From assembly GCF_023544465.1 (NCBI RefSeq), contig NZ_JALPVL010000001.1, positions 620,001-684,000 of the forward strand: a stretch of DNA of 64,000 nucleotides. The letters are read 5' to 3'. This document shows positions 1 through 8,274 of this stretch, in pieces (position 1 is the stretch's first letter; the number at the start of each line of letters is the position of its first letter). The notes below the pieces were generated by a model that saw nothing but the letters and a program-made list of their open reading frames with translations, ran no database searches and had not been told where the DNA came from. Both the position numbers and the translations under genes were made by a program. Source of the DNA: Paractinoplanes maris (GTDB lineage: Bacteria; Actinomycetota; Actinomycetes; Mycobacteriales; Micromonosporaceae).

Positions 1-734
1 TCATCGGGGCGCCGTTCTATCTGATGGAGCACGTCGACGGGAAGATCTACCGCGACATCGGCGAGCTGCAGGCGCTCGGGCCCGACGCGATGCGCGCCCT
101 CAGCCTGTCGCTGGTGGACACTCTGGCCGACCTGCACGCGCTCGACCCGGCGGCGATCGGGCTGGCCGACTTCGGTCGTCCCGAGGGCTTCAACCAGCGG
201 CAGGTCAGCCGGTGGAAGAAGCAGCTGGACGCGTCCCGCAGCCGCGACGTGGCCGGCATCGAGGAGCTGCACGCCCGGCTCGCCGTCGACATCCCGGCCG
301 GCGGCCCGGGCACGGTGGTGCACGGCGACTTCCGCCTCGACAACGTGCTGATCGGCGAGCAGTTGCAGGTCAACGCGGTGCTCGACTGGGAGATGTCGAC
401 GCTGGGCGACCCACTCAGCGATGTCGCCCTGATGTTCGTCTACGCCGGTCTCCCGCTCAACGTCGCCGCCGACGGCAAGCCCACCGCGCCCCTGCGGGTG
501 CCCGGGCATCCGAGCCTGGCCGAGCTGGGCGCCCGGTATGCCGAGCGCAGCCGGCGGGACGTCAGCGATCTGCACTGGTACGTGGCCTTCGCCGCGTTCA
601 AGCTCGCAGTCATCCTCGAAGGCGTGCACTACCGCTACGTTCAGGGCCAGACCGTCGGCGGCGGCTTCGAGACGATCGGCACGATGGTCGGCCCGCTGGT
701 CATGCGCGGCCACGAGGCGCTGGAGGGACACTGA
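1..734 (+). CDS. APH-family phosphotransferase (5' partial), possible acyl-CoA kinase
   Basis: The gene is cut by the left window edge; the frame is open from base 3, where the residues upstream of the first Met (IGAPFYL) already match the family. It shows the aminoglycoside phosphotransferase/choline kinase fold: a Brenner-type catalytic loop VVHGDFRLDNVLI (HGDxRxxN) and the metal-binding DWE of AVLDWEMSTLGDP. Its stop overlaps the start of the acyl-CoA dehydrogenase (TGATG), so the two are translationally coupled. The same two domains are fused in eukaryotic ACAD10/ACAD11 and paired as LvaA/LvaC in levulinate catabolism, so phosphorylation of a 4-hydroxyacyl-CoA is more likely than antibiotic resistance. 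The substrate is inferred. Confidence 0.9.
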   Translation, partial: IGAPFYLMEHVDGKIYRDIGELQALGPDAMRALSLSLVDTLADLHALDPAAIGLADFGRPEGFNQRQVSRWKKQLDASRSRDVAGIEELHARLAVDIPAGGPGTVVHGDFRLDNVLIGEQLQVNAVLDWEMSTLGDPLSDVALMFVYAGLPLNVAADGKPTAPLRVPGHPSLAELGARYAERSRRDVSDLHWYVAFAAFKLAVILEGVHYRYVQGQTVGGGFETIGTMVGPLVMRGHEALEGH

Positions 735-1936
735 TGGACTTCGCGTTCGACGAGCGGACCGAGGACTACCGCAAGCGGCTTCTGTCCTTCATGGACGAAT
801 ACGTCTATCCGGCCGAGGACGGCTTCCACGGCGAGGGCTGGGAACCGCCACCGATCGTCGCCCGGCTCCAGGCGCAGGCGAAACAGGCCGGCCTGTGGAA
901 TCTCTTCCTGCCCGGTGAGCACGGCGCCGGCCTGACCAACCTCCAGTACGCGCCCCTGGCCGAGATCACCGGCCGCAGTCCGCACATCGCGCCGCCCGCG
1001 CTCAACTGCGCCGCGCCCGACACCGGCAACATGGAGGTGCTGGCCGAGTTCGGCAGCGACGAGCAGAAGCGGCAGTGGTTGGAGCCGCTGCTCGACGGCA
1101 CGATCCGCTCGGCCTTCGCGATGACCGAGCCACAGGTCGCCTCGTCCGACGCGACCAACATCGGCACCCGCATCGAGCGGGACGGCGACGACTACGTCAT
1201 CACGGGCCGCAAGTTCTACATCACCGGCGCCATGAACCCGAACTGCCGCATCTTCATCGTCATGGGCAAGACCGACCCCGACGCACCGCGGCACGTGCAG
1301 CAGAGCATGGTGCTGGTCCCCCGGGACACGCCGGGTGTGACCGTCAAGCGGGGCATGACGGTGTTCGGCTACACCGACGGCGATCACGGCGGCCACGCCG
1401 AGGTGCTGTTCGACAACGTACGGGTGCCGGCGGCCAACCTGATCGGCCAGGAGGGCGGCGGTTTCGCGATCTCGCAGGCTCGCCTCGGCCCGGGTCGCAT
1501 CCACCACTGCATGCGGCTGATCGGGATGGCCGAGCGCGCCCTCGAGCTCATGTGCACCCGGGCGCTGAGCCGCACCCCGTTCGGCAAGCCGCTGGCCGAG
1601 CAGGGCGTGGTGCAGGACTGGATCGCCGAGTCGCGGGTGCGCATCGAGCAGGCCCGTCTGCTCGTGCTCAAGGCCGCCTGGCTGATGGACACCGTCGGCA
1701 ACAAGGGCGCGCACACCGAGATCCAGGCGATCAAGATCATCGTGCCGGCGACGGTCGAGTGGATCGCCGACAAGGCCATTCAGACCCACGGCGCCGCGGG
1801 AGTCGGGCAGGACACTCCGCTGGCTGCTTTGTGGGCTGCGGCGCGTACGCTCCGGCTCGCCGACGGTCCGGACGAGGTGCACAAGCGCTCGCTGGCCCGG
1901 CGGGAGTTGAACCGCTATCGGAGCGCAGCCTCGTGA
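734..1936 (+). CDS. Acyl-CoA dehydrogenase (ACAD10/11-like)
   Basis: A 400-residue FAD-dependent acyl-CoA dehydrogenase of normal length. The ATG overlaps the kinase stop. Visible motifs are FAMTEPQVASSDATNI (flavin and substrate loop), TGRKFYITGA, a C-terminal QTHGAAGVGQDTPL and ADGPDEVHK. The last two are typical of the ACAD11-type branch rather than of short or medium chain beta-oxidation enzymes. Together with the upstream kinase it could convert a phosphorylated hydroxyacyl-CoA to an enoyl-CoA; this is inferred from the pairing. Its stop overlaps the GTG of the TetR gene (GTGA), giving a three-gene operon. Confidence 0.93.
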   Translation: MDFAFDERTEDYRKRLLSFMDEYVYPAEDGFHGEGWEPPPIVARLQAQAKQAGLWNLFLPGEHGAGLTNLQYAPLAEITGRSPHIAPPALNCAAPDTGNMEVLAEFGSDEQKRQWLEPLLDGTIRSAFAMTEPQVASSDATNIGTRIERDGDDYVITGRKFYITGAMNPNCRIFIVMGKTDPDAPRHVQQSMVLVPRDTPGVTVKRGMTVFGYTDGDHGGHAEVLFDNVRVPAANLIGQEGGGFAISQARLGPGRIHHCMRLIGMAERALELMCTRALSRTPFGKPLAEQGVVQDWIAESRVRIEQARLLVLKAAWLMDTVGNKGAHTEIQAIKIIVPATVEWIADKAIQTHGAAGVGQDTPLAALWAAARTLRLADGPDEVHKRSLARRELNRYRSAAS

Positions 1937-2517
1937 CCCCAGCCAAACAGCGTGTCGACGGGCGCACCGCGCGGTCTGAGCGCACCCGCACCGCCATCGT
2001 CGACGCCCACCTGCAGCTGATCGGCCAGGGTGACCTGCGCCCGACCGCCGACCGCATCGCCAAGACGGCCGGGGTCTCGCTGCGCGCGTTGTGGAGCCAC
2101 TTCGCCGACATGGAGGCGCTGTTCACCGCGAGCGGCAAGCGGGTGCTCGAACTGCGCGACGCCTCGCACCGGCCGATCTCACCCGAGCTGCCGCTGCCCG
2201 AGCGCATCGACGCCTACTGCCGGCAGCGCGCCCGCCTGCTCGAACAGATAGGCCCGACGGCCAAGGCGGCCGCCATAAAGGAGCCGTTCTCCGAGACGCT
2301 GCGCCGCTATCGGCGGATGCACGTCCACCGCGTGCGGGAGGAACTGGCCACGCTCTTCGCGGCCGAGGTCGCGGGCAACGACGAGTTGCTCGACGCGCTG
2401 ACCGCGGTCAGCATGTGGCCCACCTGGGCAACGTGGCGCGAGAACATGGATCTGCCGGTGGCTGCGGCCCGGGCGACGCTGTCCCGCACGATCACGGCGT
2501 TGCTGGCCTCGGCCTAG
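1933..2517 (+). CDS. TetR/AcrR family transcriptional regulator
   Basis: A 194-residue protein read from a GTG that overlaps the preceding stop. The N-terminal helix-turn-helix is clear (RTRTAIVDAHLQLI, then PTADRIAKTAGVSLRALWSHF), followed by an all-helical ligand-binding region with no recognisable subfamily signature. As the last gene of the kinase-dehydrogenase operon it is a likely local repressor of that operon, answering to an acyl-CoA or hydroxy acid; the ligand is a guess. Its last 26 bases overlap the 3' end of the convergent gene that follows. Confidence 0.88.
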   Translation: MTPAKQRVDGRTARSERTRTAIVDAHLQLIGQGDLRPTADRIAKTAGVSLRALWSHFADMEALFTASGKRVLELRDASHRPISPELPLPERIDAYCRQRARLLEQIGPTAKAAAIKEPFSETLRRYRRMHVHRVREELATLFAAEVAGNDELLDALTAVSMWPTWATWRENMDLPVAAARATLSRTITALLASA

Positions 2518-3043
2518 CGTTGCCCAGGCGGATGCCGCTGTGGCCGAGCGTGCTGCCGACCACCTCGTCCCAGAACGGCCACAGGTTGCCGAGCACCCGC
2601 AGCTGAATCCCGGCCGCGGCGTGGCAGGCGAGCAGGTCGCCGACCTCGTCGGCCGGGCCCAGCGGCTCGACCGGCTCGGTGGCGACCATCGCGTGCGGCT
2701 CGGAGCCGGGCGAGGCGATCGGCCGGAACGGAGCGGCCGGCAACCGGTAGGCGTAGAGCCGGGTCGTGCGCAGAGCTTCCAGCCACCCGTACTCGATGGC
2801 GTGGACCCGGACCCCGCTGCCCGCCCCGATGATGCGGTCGCGGTCCACATGGGACGTGCCGTCGACCACCCAGGCCATGGCGCGCGGGCACTGGCGGGGA
2901 AACCAGTAGTCGGGGGCTCGCCGCTCATCGACCGCCCACACGTAGGCCTCGGTCTCCACCGAGGTCGGCGCGACGTGCGGCACGAAACGCTCGATGGTCG
3001 GGTCCTCGCTGAAGTGCAGCACCTCGCCGGGCCGTGGACGCAT
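2492..3043 (-). CDS. DUF6886-like conserved protein
   Basis: A 183-residue protein that begins MRPRPGEVLHFSEDPTIERF and contains the block DYWFPRQCPRAMAWV, both recalled from a conserved family annotated as DUF6886. No catalytic motif, signal peptide or membrane segment is visible. The family is widespread in bacteria and has no assigned function that I know of. It is convergent with, and overlaps, the TetR gene. The family name is from memory; the function is unknown. Confidence 0.75.
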   Translation of the reverse strand: MRPRPGEVLHFSEDPTIERFVPHVAPTSVETEAYVWAVDERRAPDYWFPRQCPRAMAWVVDGTSHVDRDRIIGAGSGVRVHAIEYGWLEALRTTRLYAYRLPAAPFRPIASPGSEPHAMVATEPVEPLGPADEVGDLLACHAAAGIQLRVLGNLWPFWDEVVGSTLGHSGIRLGNARPRPATP

Positions 3044-3069
3044 CCCTCGGTTCTACACCACGCCGGAGC

Positions 3070-3924
3070 TCAGCCGAACTGAGTTCGGGTGACCCGCTCG
3101 TCCCCGTCCAGCCACGCGTGGACGACGCCGTCCAACAGCCGCGGCTGGTAATTCTCGGGCACGAAACGGAGGCGAGCGTGCCCGATGCCCTGGGGTTGCA
3201 GTTCGGCGATCGTCCGGCCGGCCACGTCAGCGGCCAGCAGGCGTGCTTGCCGGCGCAGCTTCCGGCGCGCGGTCGCTATGTGGCGCAGGGCCAGGTCGTC
3301 GAGCGAGTCCGGCGTTTCGATGCGCTTCTCGGTGAGCCAACCGCATCGCCACATGCCATACGGGGTGCCCCACCAGTCCATCGAGCCGTCGGGCCCACCG
3401 CCGGGAGGCGGGTGCGGGTTGGGCTCCAAGGGCGCACCGGCGTGAGCCGCGTCGCGGCCGTCGCAGAACTCGCACGTCTCCTCGGCGTTGTGCATGGGCT
3501 CCGGCCACTCGGCGAGGGCCAGGTGCACCAGCCGAGTCCGTACCCACTTCCGGGAGTCGGCGGCCTGCTGGGCCTCCTCCCGTGAGGCGTACAAGGGCAG
3601 GGCGTCCCCCTGGTCCACGGACTGCGGCTGACTCATGGCGGCATGGAGGGACGGGCTGAACACCGGCTTGACCCGGTAGTTGGCCAGGTAGCGAGTGTTC
3701 ATGACGAGCCGGATGAGACTGCGGCCCCCGGTGCGACGGCGGGTGCCGACCACATATCGCTGGTCGCCGCCGTCGCCCCACATGATCGGGAGCACCCAGA
3801 CCTTCGCACCGGGCACGAAATAACGGGTGCCGGGCCGTTGCGTGTCGCCGCGCTGCGTCGTGAAAGCCTCCCGGCTGACGGTGGCGACGACTCCCCAGGT
3901 GAGTGGGACGGCCTCCTCGGTCAT
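3070..3924 (-). CDS. Hypothetical protein
   Basis: A 284-residue soluble protein that I do not recognise. It has a His/Cys-bearing central section (MHNAEETCEFCDGRDAAH, containing a CxxC pair), a proline/glycine-rich linker (NPHPPPGGGPDG) and an aromatic stretch around SMDWWGTPYGMWRCGW. The C-terminal part is helical and Arg-rich, with no signal peptide or membrane helix. Codon usage matches neighbouring genes. It stands alone between a DUF6886 gene and a dehydrogenase operon, and the neighbours give no hint of function. Confidence 0.7.
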   Translation of the reverse strand: MTEEAVPLTWGVVATVSREAFTTQRGDTQRPGTRYFVPGAKVWVLPIMWGDGGDQRYVVGTRRRTGGRSLIRLVMNTRYLANYRVKPVFSPSLHAAMSQPQSVDQGDALPLYASREEAQQAADSRKWVRTRLVHLALAEWPEPMHNAEETCEFCDGRDAAHAGAPLEPNPHPPPGGGPDGSMDWWGTPYGMWRCGWLTEKRIETPDSLDDLALRHIATARRKLRRQARLLAADVAGRTIAELQPQGIGHARLRFVPENYQPRLLDGVVHAWLDGDERVTRTQFG

Positions 3925-3931
3925 CCGGTGA

Positions 3932-5023
3932 TTACACCAGGGTCACCACCGAGCGGGCGCCCTCGCCCCGGGCCATCCGGTCGAAGGCGTCGGGCACCTC
4001 GGCCAGCGTGATGCGGTCGGTGATCAGGTGGTCGAGCGACAGGCGGCCGGCGAGCACGTCGTCGGCCAGGGCCGGGATCTCGACGTCGAAATCGGCCGAG
4101 CCGTAGACCGAGGACCGCAGGATGCGCGCCGACGAGAAGATGTCCAATGCGGACAGCGACACCTGGTCGTCGTTCGAGCCCATGCCGACCACGGTGACCC
4201 GCCCGCCCCGGCGGGTGGCCCGCCAGGCCGCCCGGATCGTCGTGGCCCGGCCCACACATTCGAAGGCGTGGTCGGCCCCGCGGCCCGACGTGCGCCCACG
4301 GATCTCCTTGGACAAGGCGTCCGACGAGACCACGAAGTCGGTGGCCCCGGCCGCCTCGGCCAGGCCCTTCTTCGCCTCGGTGACGTCGACCGCGATCACG
4401 TCGGAGGCACCGGCGGCCCGGGCCGCGGCGACCACCGATAGGCCCACACCGCCGAGCCCGATCACCACCACCGACTCGCCGGTCTGCACCTGAGCCGTAT
4501 TGCGCACCGCGCCCGCACCGGTCAGCACGCCGCAGCTGAGCAGCGCCGCGACCTCGAACTCGAGCGCCGACGGCACCTTGATCACGGCATTTTCCGGTGC
4601 GACGACCTGGTCGGCGAACGCGCCCAGACCGAGCGCCACGTGCACCGGCGCACCGTCGAGGGTCACGCCGTTCTCCAGCGAGGCCACGCCGGACGACGTC
4701 GAGCACAGCCACGGCTCGCCGTTGTCGCAGAACCAGCAGTTGCGGCACGCGGGCTGCCAGTTGAGCACCACGTGGTCGCCGACCGCGGCTCGCGTCACAT
4801 GGTCACCGACCTCGACCACCTCGCCCGCGGCCTCGTGCCCCAGCACCAACGGGTACGACGGCCGGATGGTGCCGTTCACCATGGACAGATCGGAGTGGCA
4901 CACGCCGGCCGCGCGCACCTTGACGCGCACCTGGCCGGGGCCCACCTCGGGCCGGTGCAGCTCGGCCACCTCGGGCCGCGCACCGGGCGAGAGGAGGACC
5001 AGGCCGTTGAAGAAAGCAGTCAT
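3932..5023 (-). CDS. Zinc-dependent alcohol dehydrogenase (MDR family)
   Basis: A 363-residue medium-chain dehydrogenase/reductase that oxidises an alcohol to an aldehyde with NAD(P). Visible features are the catalytic zinc ligands in GVCHSDLS and LVLGHEAAGEV, the four-Cys structural zinc lobe (PACRNCWFCDNGEPWLCS), and the Rossmann glycine motif GLGGVGLSVV. The ATG at 5023 overlaps the stop of the aldehyde dehydrogenase gene (ATGA), so both are in one operon, and the ALDH would oxidise the aldehyde product further to an acid. The long open frame that continues upstream is the opposite reading of the ALDH gene, not a fusion. Confidence 0.92.
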   Translation of the reverse strand: MTAFFNGLVLLSPGARPEVAELHRPEVGPGQVRVKVRAAGVCHSDLSMVNGTIRPSYPLVLGHEAAGEVVEVGDHVTRAAVGDHVVLNWQPACRNCWFCDNGEPWLCSTSSGVASLENGVTLDGAPVHVALGLGAFADQVVAPENAVIKVPSALEFEVAALLSCGVLTGAGAVRNTAQVQTGESVVVIGLGGVGLSVVAAARAAGASDVIAVDVTEAKKGLAEAAGATDFVVSSDALSKEIRGRTSGRGADHAFECVGRATTIRAAWRATRRGGRVTVVGMGSNDDQVSLSALDIFSSARILRSSVYGSADFDVEIPALADDVLAGRLSLDHLITDRITLAEVPDAFDRMARGEGARSVVTLV

Positions 5024-6414
5024 CGCTGGATCGCCTTCACTTGCTGGAACTCGGCCAGACCGAACTCGCCCAGCTCGCGCCCGACGCCGGACTGCTTGTA
5101 ACCGCCGAAGGGCGCGGCCGGGTTGAAAGAGCCACCGTTGACGTCGACCTGACCGGTGCGCAGCCGCCGCGCCACGGCGAGGGCGCGCTCGTCGGAGCCC
5201 CAGACGCCGCCGGCCAGCCCGTACTTCGAGTTGTTGGCGATCGCCACCGCCTCGTCGTCCGACGAGAACGGGATGATCGACAGCACCGGGCCGAAGATCT
5301 CCTCCTGGGCGAGCTCGCTGGACGGGTCGACGTCGGCGAAGACGGTGGGCGCGACGAAATGCCCCTTGTCGGGGAGCGGGCGCTCGCCGGTGACGCGCCG
5401 GGCGGTGGCCCGCTCGATGAACCCGGTCACCCGATCTCGCTGCGCCCGGGAGACCAGCGGACCGAGCCGGGTCTCCGCGTCGAAGGGATCGCCCACCGTG
5501 TAGCCATCCGCGGTCTTGGCGGCCAGGGCCACCGCCTCGTCGTAATGGCTGCGGTGAACCAGCATCCTGGTCCAAGCCGTGCACGTCTGCCCGGAATTGA
5601 GGAAGGCGTTGCCCACCCCCACTTTGACGGCGCGCGGGAGATCGGCGTCCTCGAGGATGACGTTGGCCGACTTGCCGCCCAGCTCGAGCGCGACCTTGGC
5701 GATGCGGTCGGCGGCGGCGTGGGTGACGGCCCGCCCGGTCGCCGTCGAGCCGGTGAAGGACACCATGTCGACGTCGGGGTGCCCGGCGATGGCCGCACCG
5801 ACCACCGGGCCCGTGCCGGTCACCACATTGAGCACACCGGCCGGGACGCCCGCCTCCTCGGCCGCGTCGACCAGCAGGAACGCGACGAGCGGGGTCAGCT
5901 CGCTCGGCTTGAGCACGACCGTGCACCCGGCCGCCATCGCCGCGGCCACCTTGGCCACCACCTGATGCAGCGGGTAATTCCACGGTGTGATCGCGCCGAC
6001 CACACCGACCGGCTCGTGCTCGATGAGCGAATTGCCGATGGTGCGCTCGGAGGCCGGCTGCGCGGCCAGATCGGCGTACGAGCGAAGGACCGCAAGCGGA
6101 AGGCCGGCCTGGACCGCCTTGGCGATCTTGAGCGGCGCCCCCAGCTCGAGCCCCACGGTCCGGGCGATGTCACCGGCACGGGCGGCCAGCGCGGTGTGCA
6201 GCCGGTCGAGCACTGCGGCCCGCGGGGCGCCGGCCCACGAGTCGAACGCCGCGCGCGCCGCGGCGACCGCACGATCGACATCGGCCGCCGTGCCGGCCGG
6301 CACGTGACCCAGCACCTCCTCGGTGGCCGGATTCTCCACCGCGATGGTCTCGGTGGAGGCGGGTGCGACCCACTCCCCACCGATGTAGAGGTGTGGCCGG
6401 TCGAACGATGTCAT
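5020..6414 (-). CDS. Aldehyde dehydrogenase family protein
   Basis: A 464-residue NAD(P)-dependent aldehyde dehydrogenase. The catalytic cysteine is about residue 278 in NSGQTCTAW and the general base Glu about residue 244 in LELGGKSANV; the Rossmann motif FTGSTATGRAV precedes them. It is slightly shorter than the usual 480-500 residues but complete at both ends. Its start shares one base with the stop of the TetR gene, and its stop overlaps the alcohol dehydrogenase start. A TetR-ALDH-ADH operon fits oxidation of an alcohol to a carboxylic acid for the acyl-CoA ligase nearby; the substrate is unknown. Confidence 0.93.
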   Translation of the reverse strand: MTSFDRPHLYIGGEWVAPASTETIAVENPATEEVLGHVPAGTAADVDRAVAAARAAFDSWAGAPRAAVLDRLHTALAARAGDIARTVGLELGAPLKIAKAVQAGLPLAVLRSYADLAAQPASERTIGNSLIEHEPVGVVGAITPWNYPLHQVVAKVAAAMAAGCTVVLKPSELTPLVAFLLVDAAEEAGVPAGVLNVVTGTGPVVGAAIAGHPDVDMVSFTGSTATGRAVTHAAADRIAKVALELGGKSANVILEDADLPRAVKVGVGNAFLNSGQTCTAWTRMLVHRSHYDEAVALAAKTADGYTVGDPFDAETRLGPLVSRAQRDRVTGFIERATARRVTGERPLPDKGHFVAPTVFADVDPSSELAQEEIFGPVLSIIPFSSDDEAVAIANNSKYGLAGGVWGSDERALAVARRLRTGQVDVNGGSFNPAAPFGGYKQSGVGRELGEFGLAEFQQVKAIQR

Positions 6415-7040
6415 CAGCGGGTCCCCATCTCGTATCGGGCCGTCAGGCCGGTGATCAGCAGGTCCAGTCCGAGTTCGAAGGCGCCCTCGTCCACGGCTTC
6501 ATGATGCTCCGCCAGACGGGGTGCTTGGTGCAGGTGTGGATAACGTTCGTAAAGCTGTGGATCGGCGTCGAAGCCGAGCGCGAAGGAGCCGAGCGCCGAG
6601 CCGGTGACCAGGTATCGCATGAGCGCGCCGATATGGGTGGCCCGCGCATAGGACCAGCCGGCGTCGACCAGAGCCCCGTAGACCGCCTCGGCCATGGCCA
6701 GACCGCCCGGCCGGCGACCGGGGCCCTGGGCGAGCACCGGAACGACGTTCGGGTGGGCGACGAGCACCGCGCGATAGGAGAAGGCCCAGTGCCGCAGCGC
6801 CTCGTCCCACTTGTGCAGGGCGAAGGCCGACACGTCGACCTGCGCGATCACCGCGTCGGCGACCGCGTCCACGATCTCGGCCTTCGTCGCGAAGTGGTTG
6901 TAGAGCGAGGGTCCCTGGACGCCGAGCTCGGTGGCGAGCCGGCGCATCGACAGCGCGTCGAGCCCCTCGGCGTCGACCAGCGCCGAGGCCGCCTCGACGA
7001 TCCGCTGACGTGTGAGCAGCGTCTGCCGGGGCCGAGCCAT
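6414..7040 (-). CDS. TetR/AcrR family transcriptional regulator
   Basis: A 208-residue TetR repressor. The ATG at 7040 (MARPRQTLLTRQRIV) is preferred to a GTG at 7046 because a G-rich Shine-Dalgarno tract lies at the right distance only for the ATG. The DNA-binding part is GLDALSMRRLATELGVQ followed by PSLYNHFATK; the remainder resembles the TetR C-terminal domain of tetracycline-type repressors. It is first in the operon with ALDH and ADH, and divergent from an acyl-CoA dehydrogenase/ligase operon, so it may control both through the intergenic dyad. Confidence 0.9.
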   Translation of the reverse strand: MARPRQTLLTRQRIVEAASALVDAEGLDALSMRRLATELGVQGPSLYNHFATKAEIVDAVADAVIAQVDVSAFALHKWDEALRHWAFSYRAVLVAHPNVVPVLAQGPGRRPGGLAMAEAVYGALVDAGWSYARATHIGALMRYLVTGSALGSFALGFDADPQLYERYPHLHQAPRLAEHHEAVDEGAFELGLDLLITGLTARYEMGTR

Positions 7041-7064
7041 ACGCACCCCCCGCGAAAAGAAGTA

Positions 7065-7095
7065 CTGGACGGGTAAAAACTTACACCGCTAGTTT
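7065..7095 (+). promoter_or_regulatory. Divergent promoter with nested inverted repeats
   Basis: A −35-like CTGGAC (7065-7070) and a −10-like TAGTTT (7090-7095) precede the dehydrogenase ATG at 7102 with six bases between, so the transcript is probably leaderless. A GTAA-AAAC-TTAC dyad (7074-7085) and an AAACT-N9-AGTTT repeat (7077-7095) sit inside it. They are candidate operators for the divergent TetR protein. Confidence 0.45.
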
Positions 7096-7101
7096 AACGG
7101 C

Positions 7102-8274
7102 ATGGACTTCTCGCTCACCGACGAGGAACGCGCGATTCGCGACACCGCCCGCCAGTTCATCACCCGCGAGGTCATGCCGCTCGAACAGGAGGCGCTGCTG
7201 CGCGAGCGCCGGCACGAGCCCGGCCTCGACCGCAGCGAACTGCGCGAGCTCCAACAGAAGGCCAAGAAGTTCGGCTTCTGGGGTCTGTCCACACCGGAGG
7301 AGTACGGCGGGATGGACCTGCCGGCCGTGCTGCAGTCACTGATCTGGACCGAGGTGGGCCGCACCTTCGTGCAGTTCAAGTTCGGTGGCGAGGCCGACAA
7401 CATCCTCTACTACGCCAATGACCAGCAGAAGGCGGAGTTCCTGGTCCCCACGATCGAGGGCGACCGGATCTCCTGCTTCGCGATCACCGAACCCGGTGCC
7501 GGCTCCGACGCGGCCAACATCAAGCTGAGCGCCCGCCAGGACGGTGACGACTGGATCCTCAACGGCGAGAAGACCTTCATCACCAACGGCAACGACGCCG
7601 ACTTCGTCATCGTCGTCGCGGTCACCGATCGGGAGAAGGGTGTGCGCGGCGGCGGCACCACGGCGTTCCTGGTCGACCGGGCGATGGGCTGGCGCTCCGA
7701 GTTCATCCAGACCATGGGCGAGGGCGGCCCGGCCGCGCTGATCTTCGAGGACGTGCGGGTGCCGGCCCGCAACATCCTGGGCGAGATCGGGCAGGGCTTC
7801 GAGCTGGGGATGAAATGGATCGGCAAGGGCCGCTACCTGATCCCGTCCAACGCTCTGGGCATCGCCGAGCGGTCGCTGGGCATGGCGATCGAGTACGCGA
7901 ACACCCGCGAGACCTTCGGCCGCAAGATCGGTGAGAACCAGGCCATCCAGTGGATGATCGCCGATTCCGAGGTCGAGCTCGAGGCGGCCCGCTGGCTGAT
8001 CCTGCGCGCGGCCTGGACGGTCGACCAGGGCGAGGACCCGCGGCACGCGTCCTCCATGGCCAAGCTCTACGGCGCTCAGATGGTCAACAACGTGGTCGAC
8101 CGGGTCATGCAGATCCACGGCGGGATGGGATACACCCGCGAGCTTCCGATCGAACGGTGGTACCGCCAGGTGCGACTTATGCGTATCTATGAAGGTACCG
8201 ATGAGATGCAGCGCCTGATCATCTCTCGCGACCTGCTCCGTGGATACACCAAGATCGGAGGGCACCTGGCATGA
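7102..8274 (+). CDS. Acyl-CoA dehydrogenase
   Basis: A 390-residue FAD flavoenzyme that introduces the alpha,beta double bond in an acyl-CoA. The family signature CFAITEPGAGSDAANI is near residue 130, followed by GEKTFITNG, and the C-terminal signature HGGMGYTRELPIERWYRQ is complete. MRIYEGTDEMQR supplies the FAD/substrate-contacting loop. No Shine-Dalgarno sequence is present. Its TGA overlaps the ATG of the downstream acyl-CoA ligase, so activation and first oxidation of a fatty or alicyclic acid are likely coupled here. Confidence 0.95.
   Translation: MDFSLTDEERAIRDTARQFITREVMPLEQEALLRERRHEPGLDRSELRELQQKAKKFGFWGLSTPEEYGGMDLPAVLQSLIWTEVGRTFVQFKFGGEADNILYYANDQQKAEFLVPTIEGDRISCFAITEPGAGSDAANIKLSARQDGDDWILNGEKTFITNGNDADFVIVVAVTDREKGVRGGGTTAFLVDRAMGWRSEFIQTMGEGGPAALIFEDVRVPARNILGEIGQGFELGMKWIGKGRYLIPSNALGIAERSLGMAIEYANTRETFGRKIGENQAIQWMIADSEVELEAARWLILRAAWTVDQGEDPRHASSMAKLYGAQMVNNVVDRVMQIHGGMGYTRELPIERWYRQVRLMRIYEGTDEMQRLIISRDLLRGYTKIGGHLA

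Noticed and set aside
3932..5983. Apparent fusion of a long N-terminal region to the alcohol dehydrogenase
   Set aside because: The N-terminal part is the out-of-frame reading of the aldehyde dehydrogenase; the ATG at 5023 overlaps the ALDH stop and begins the family match.
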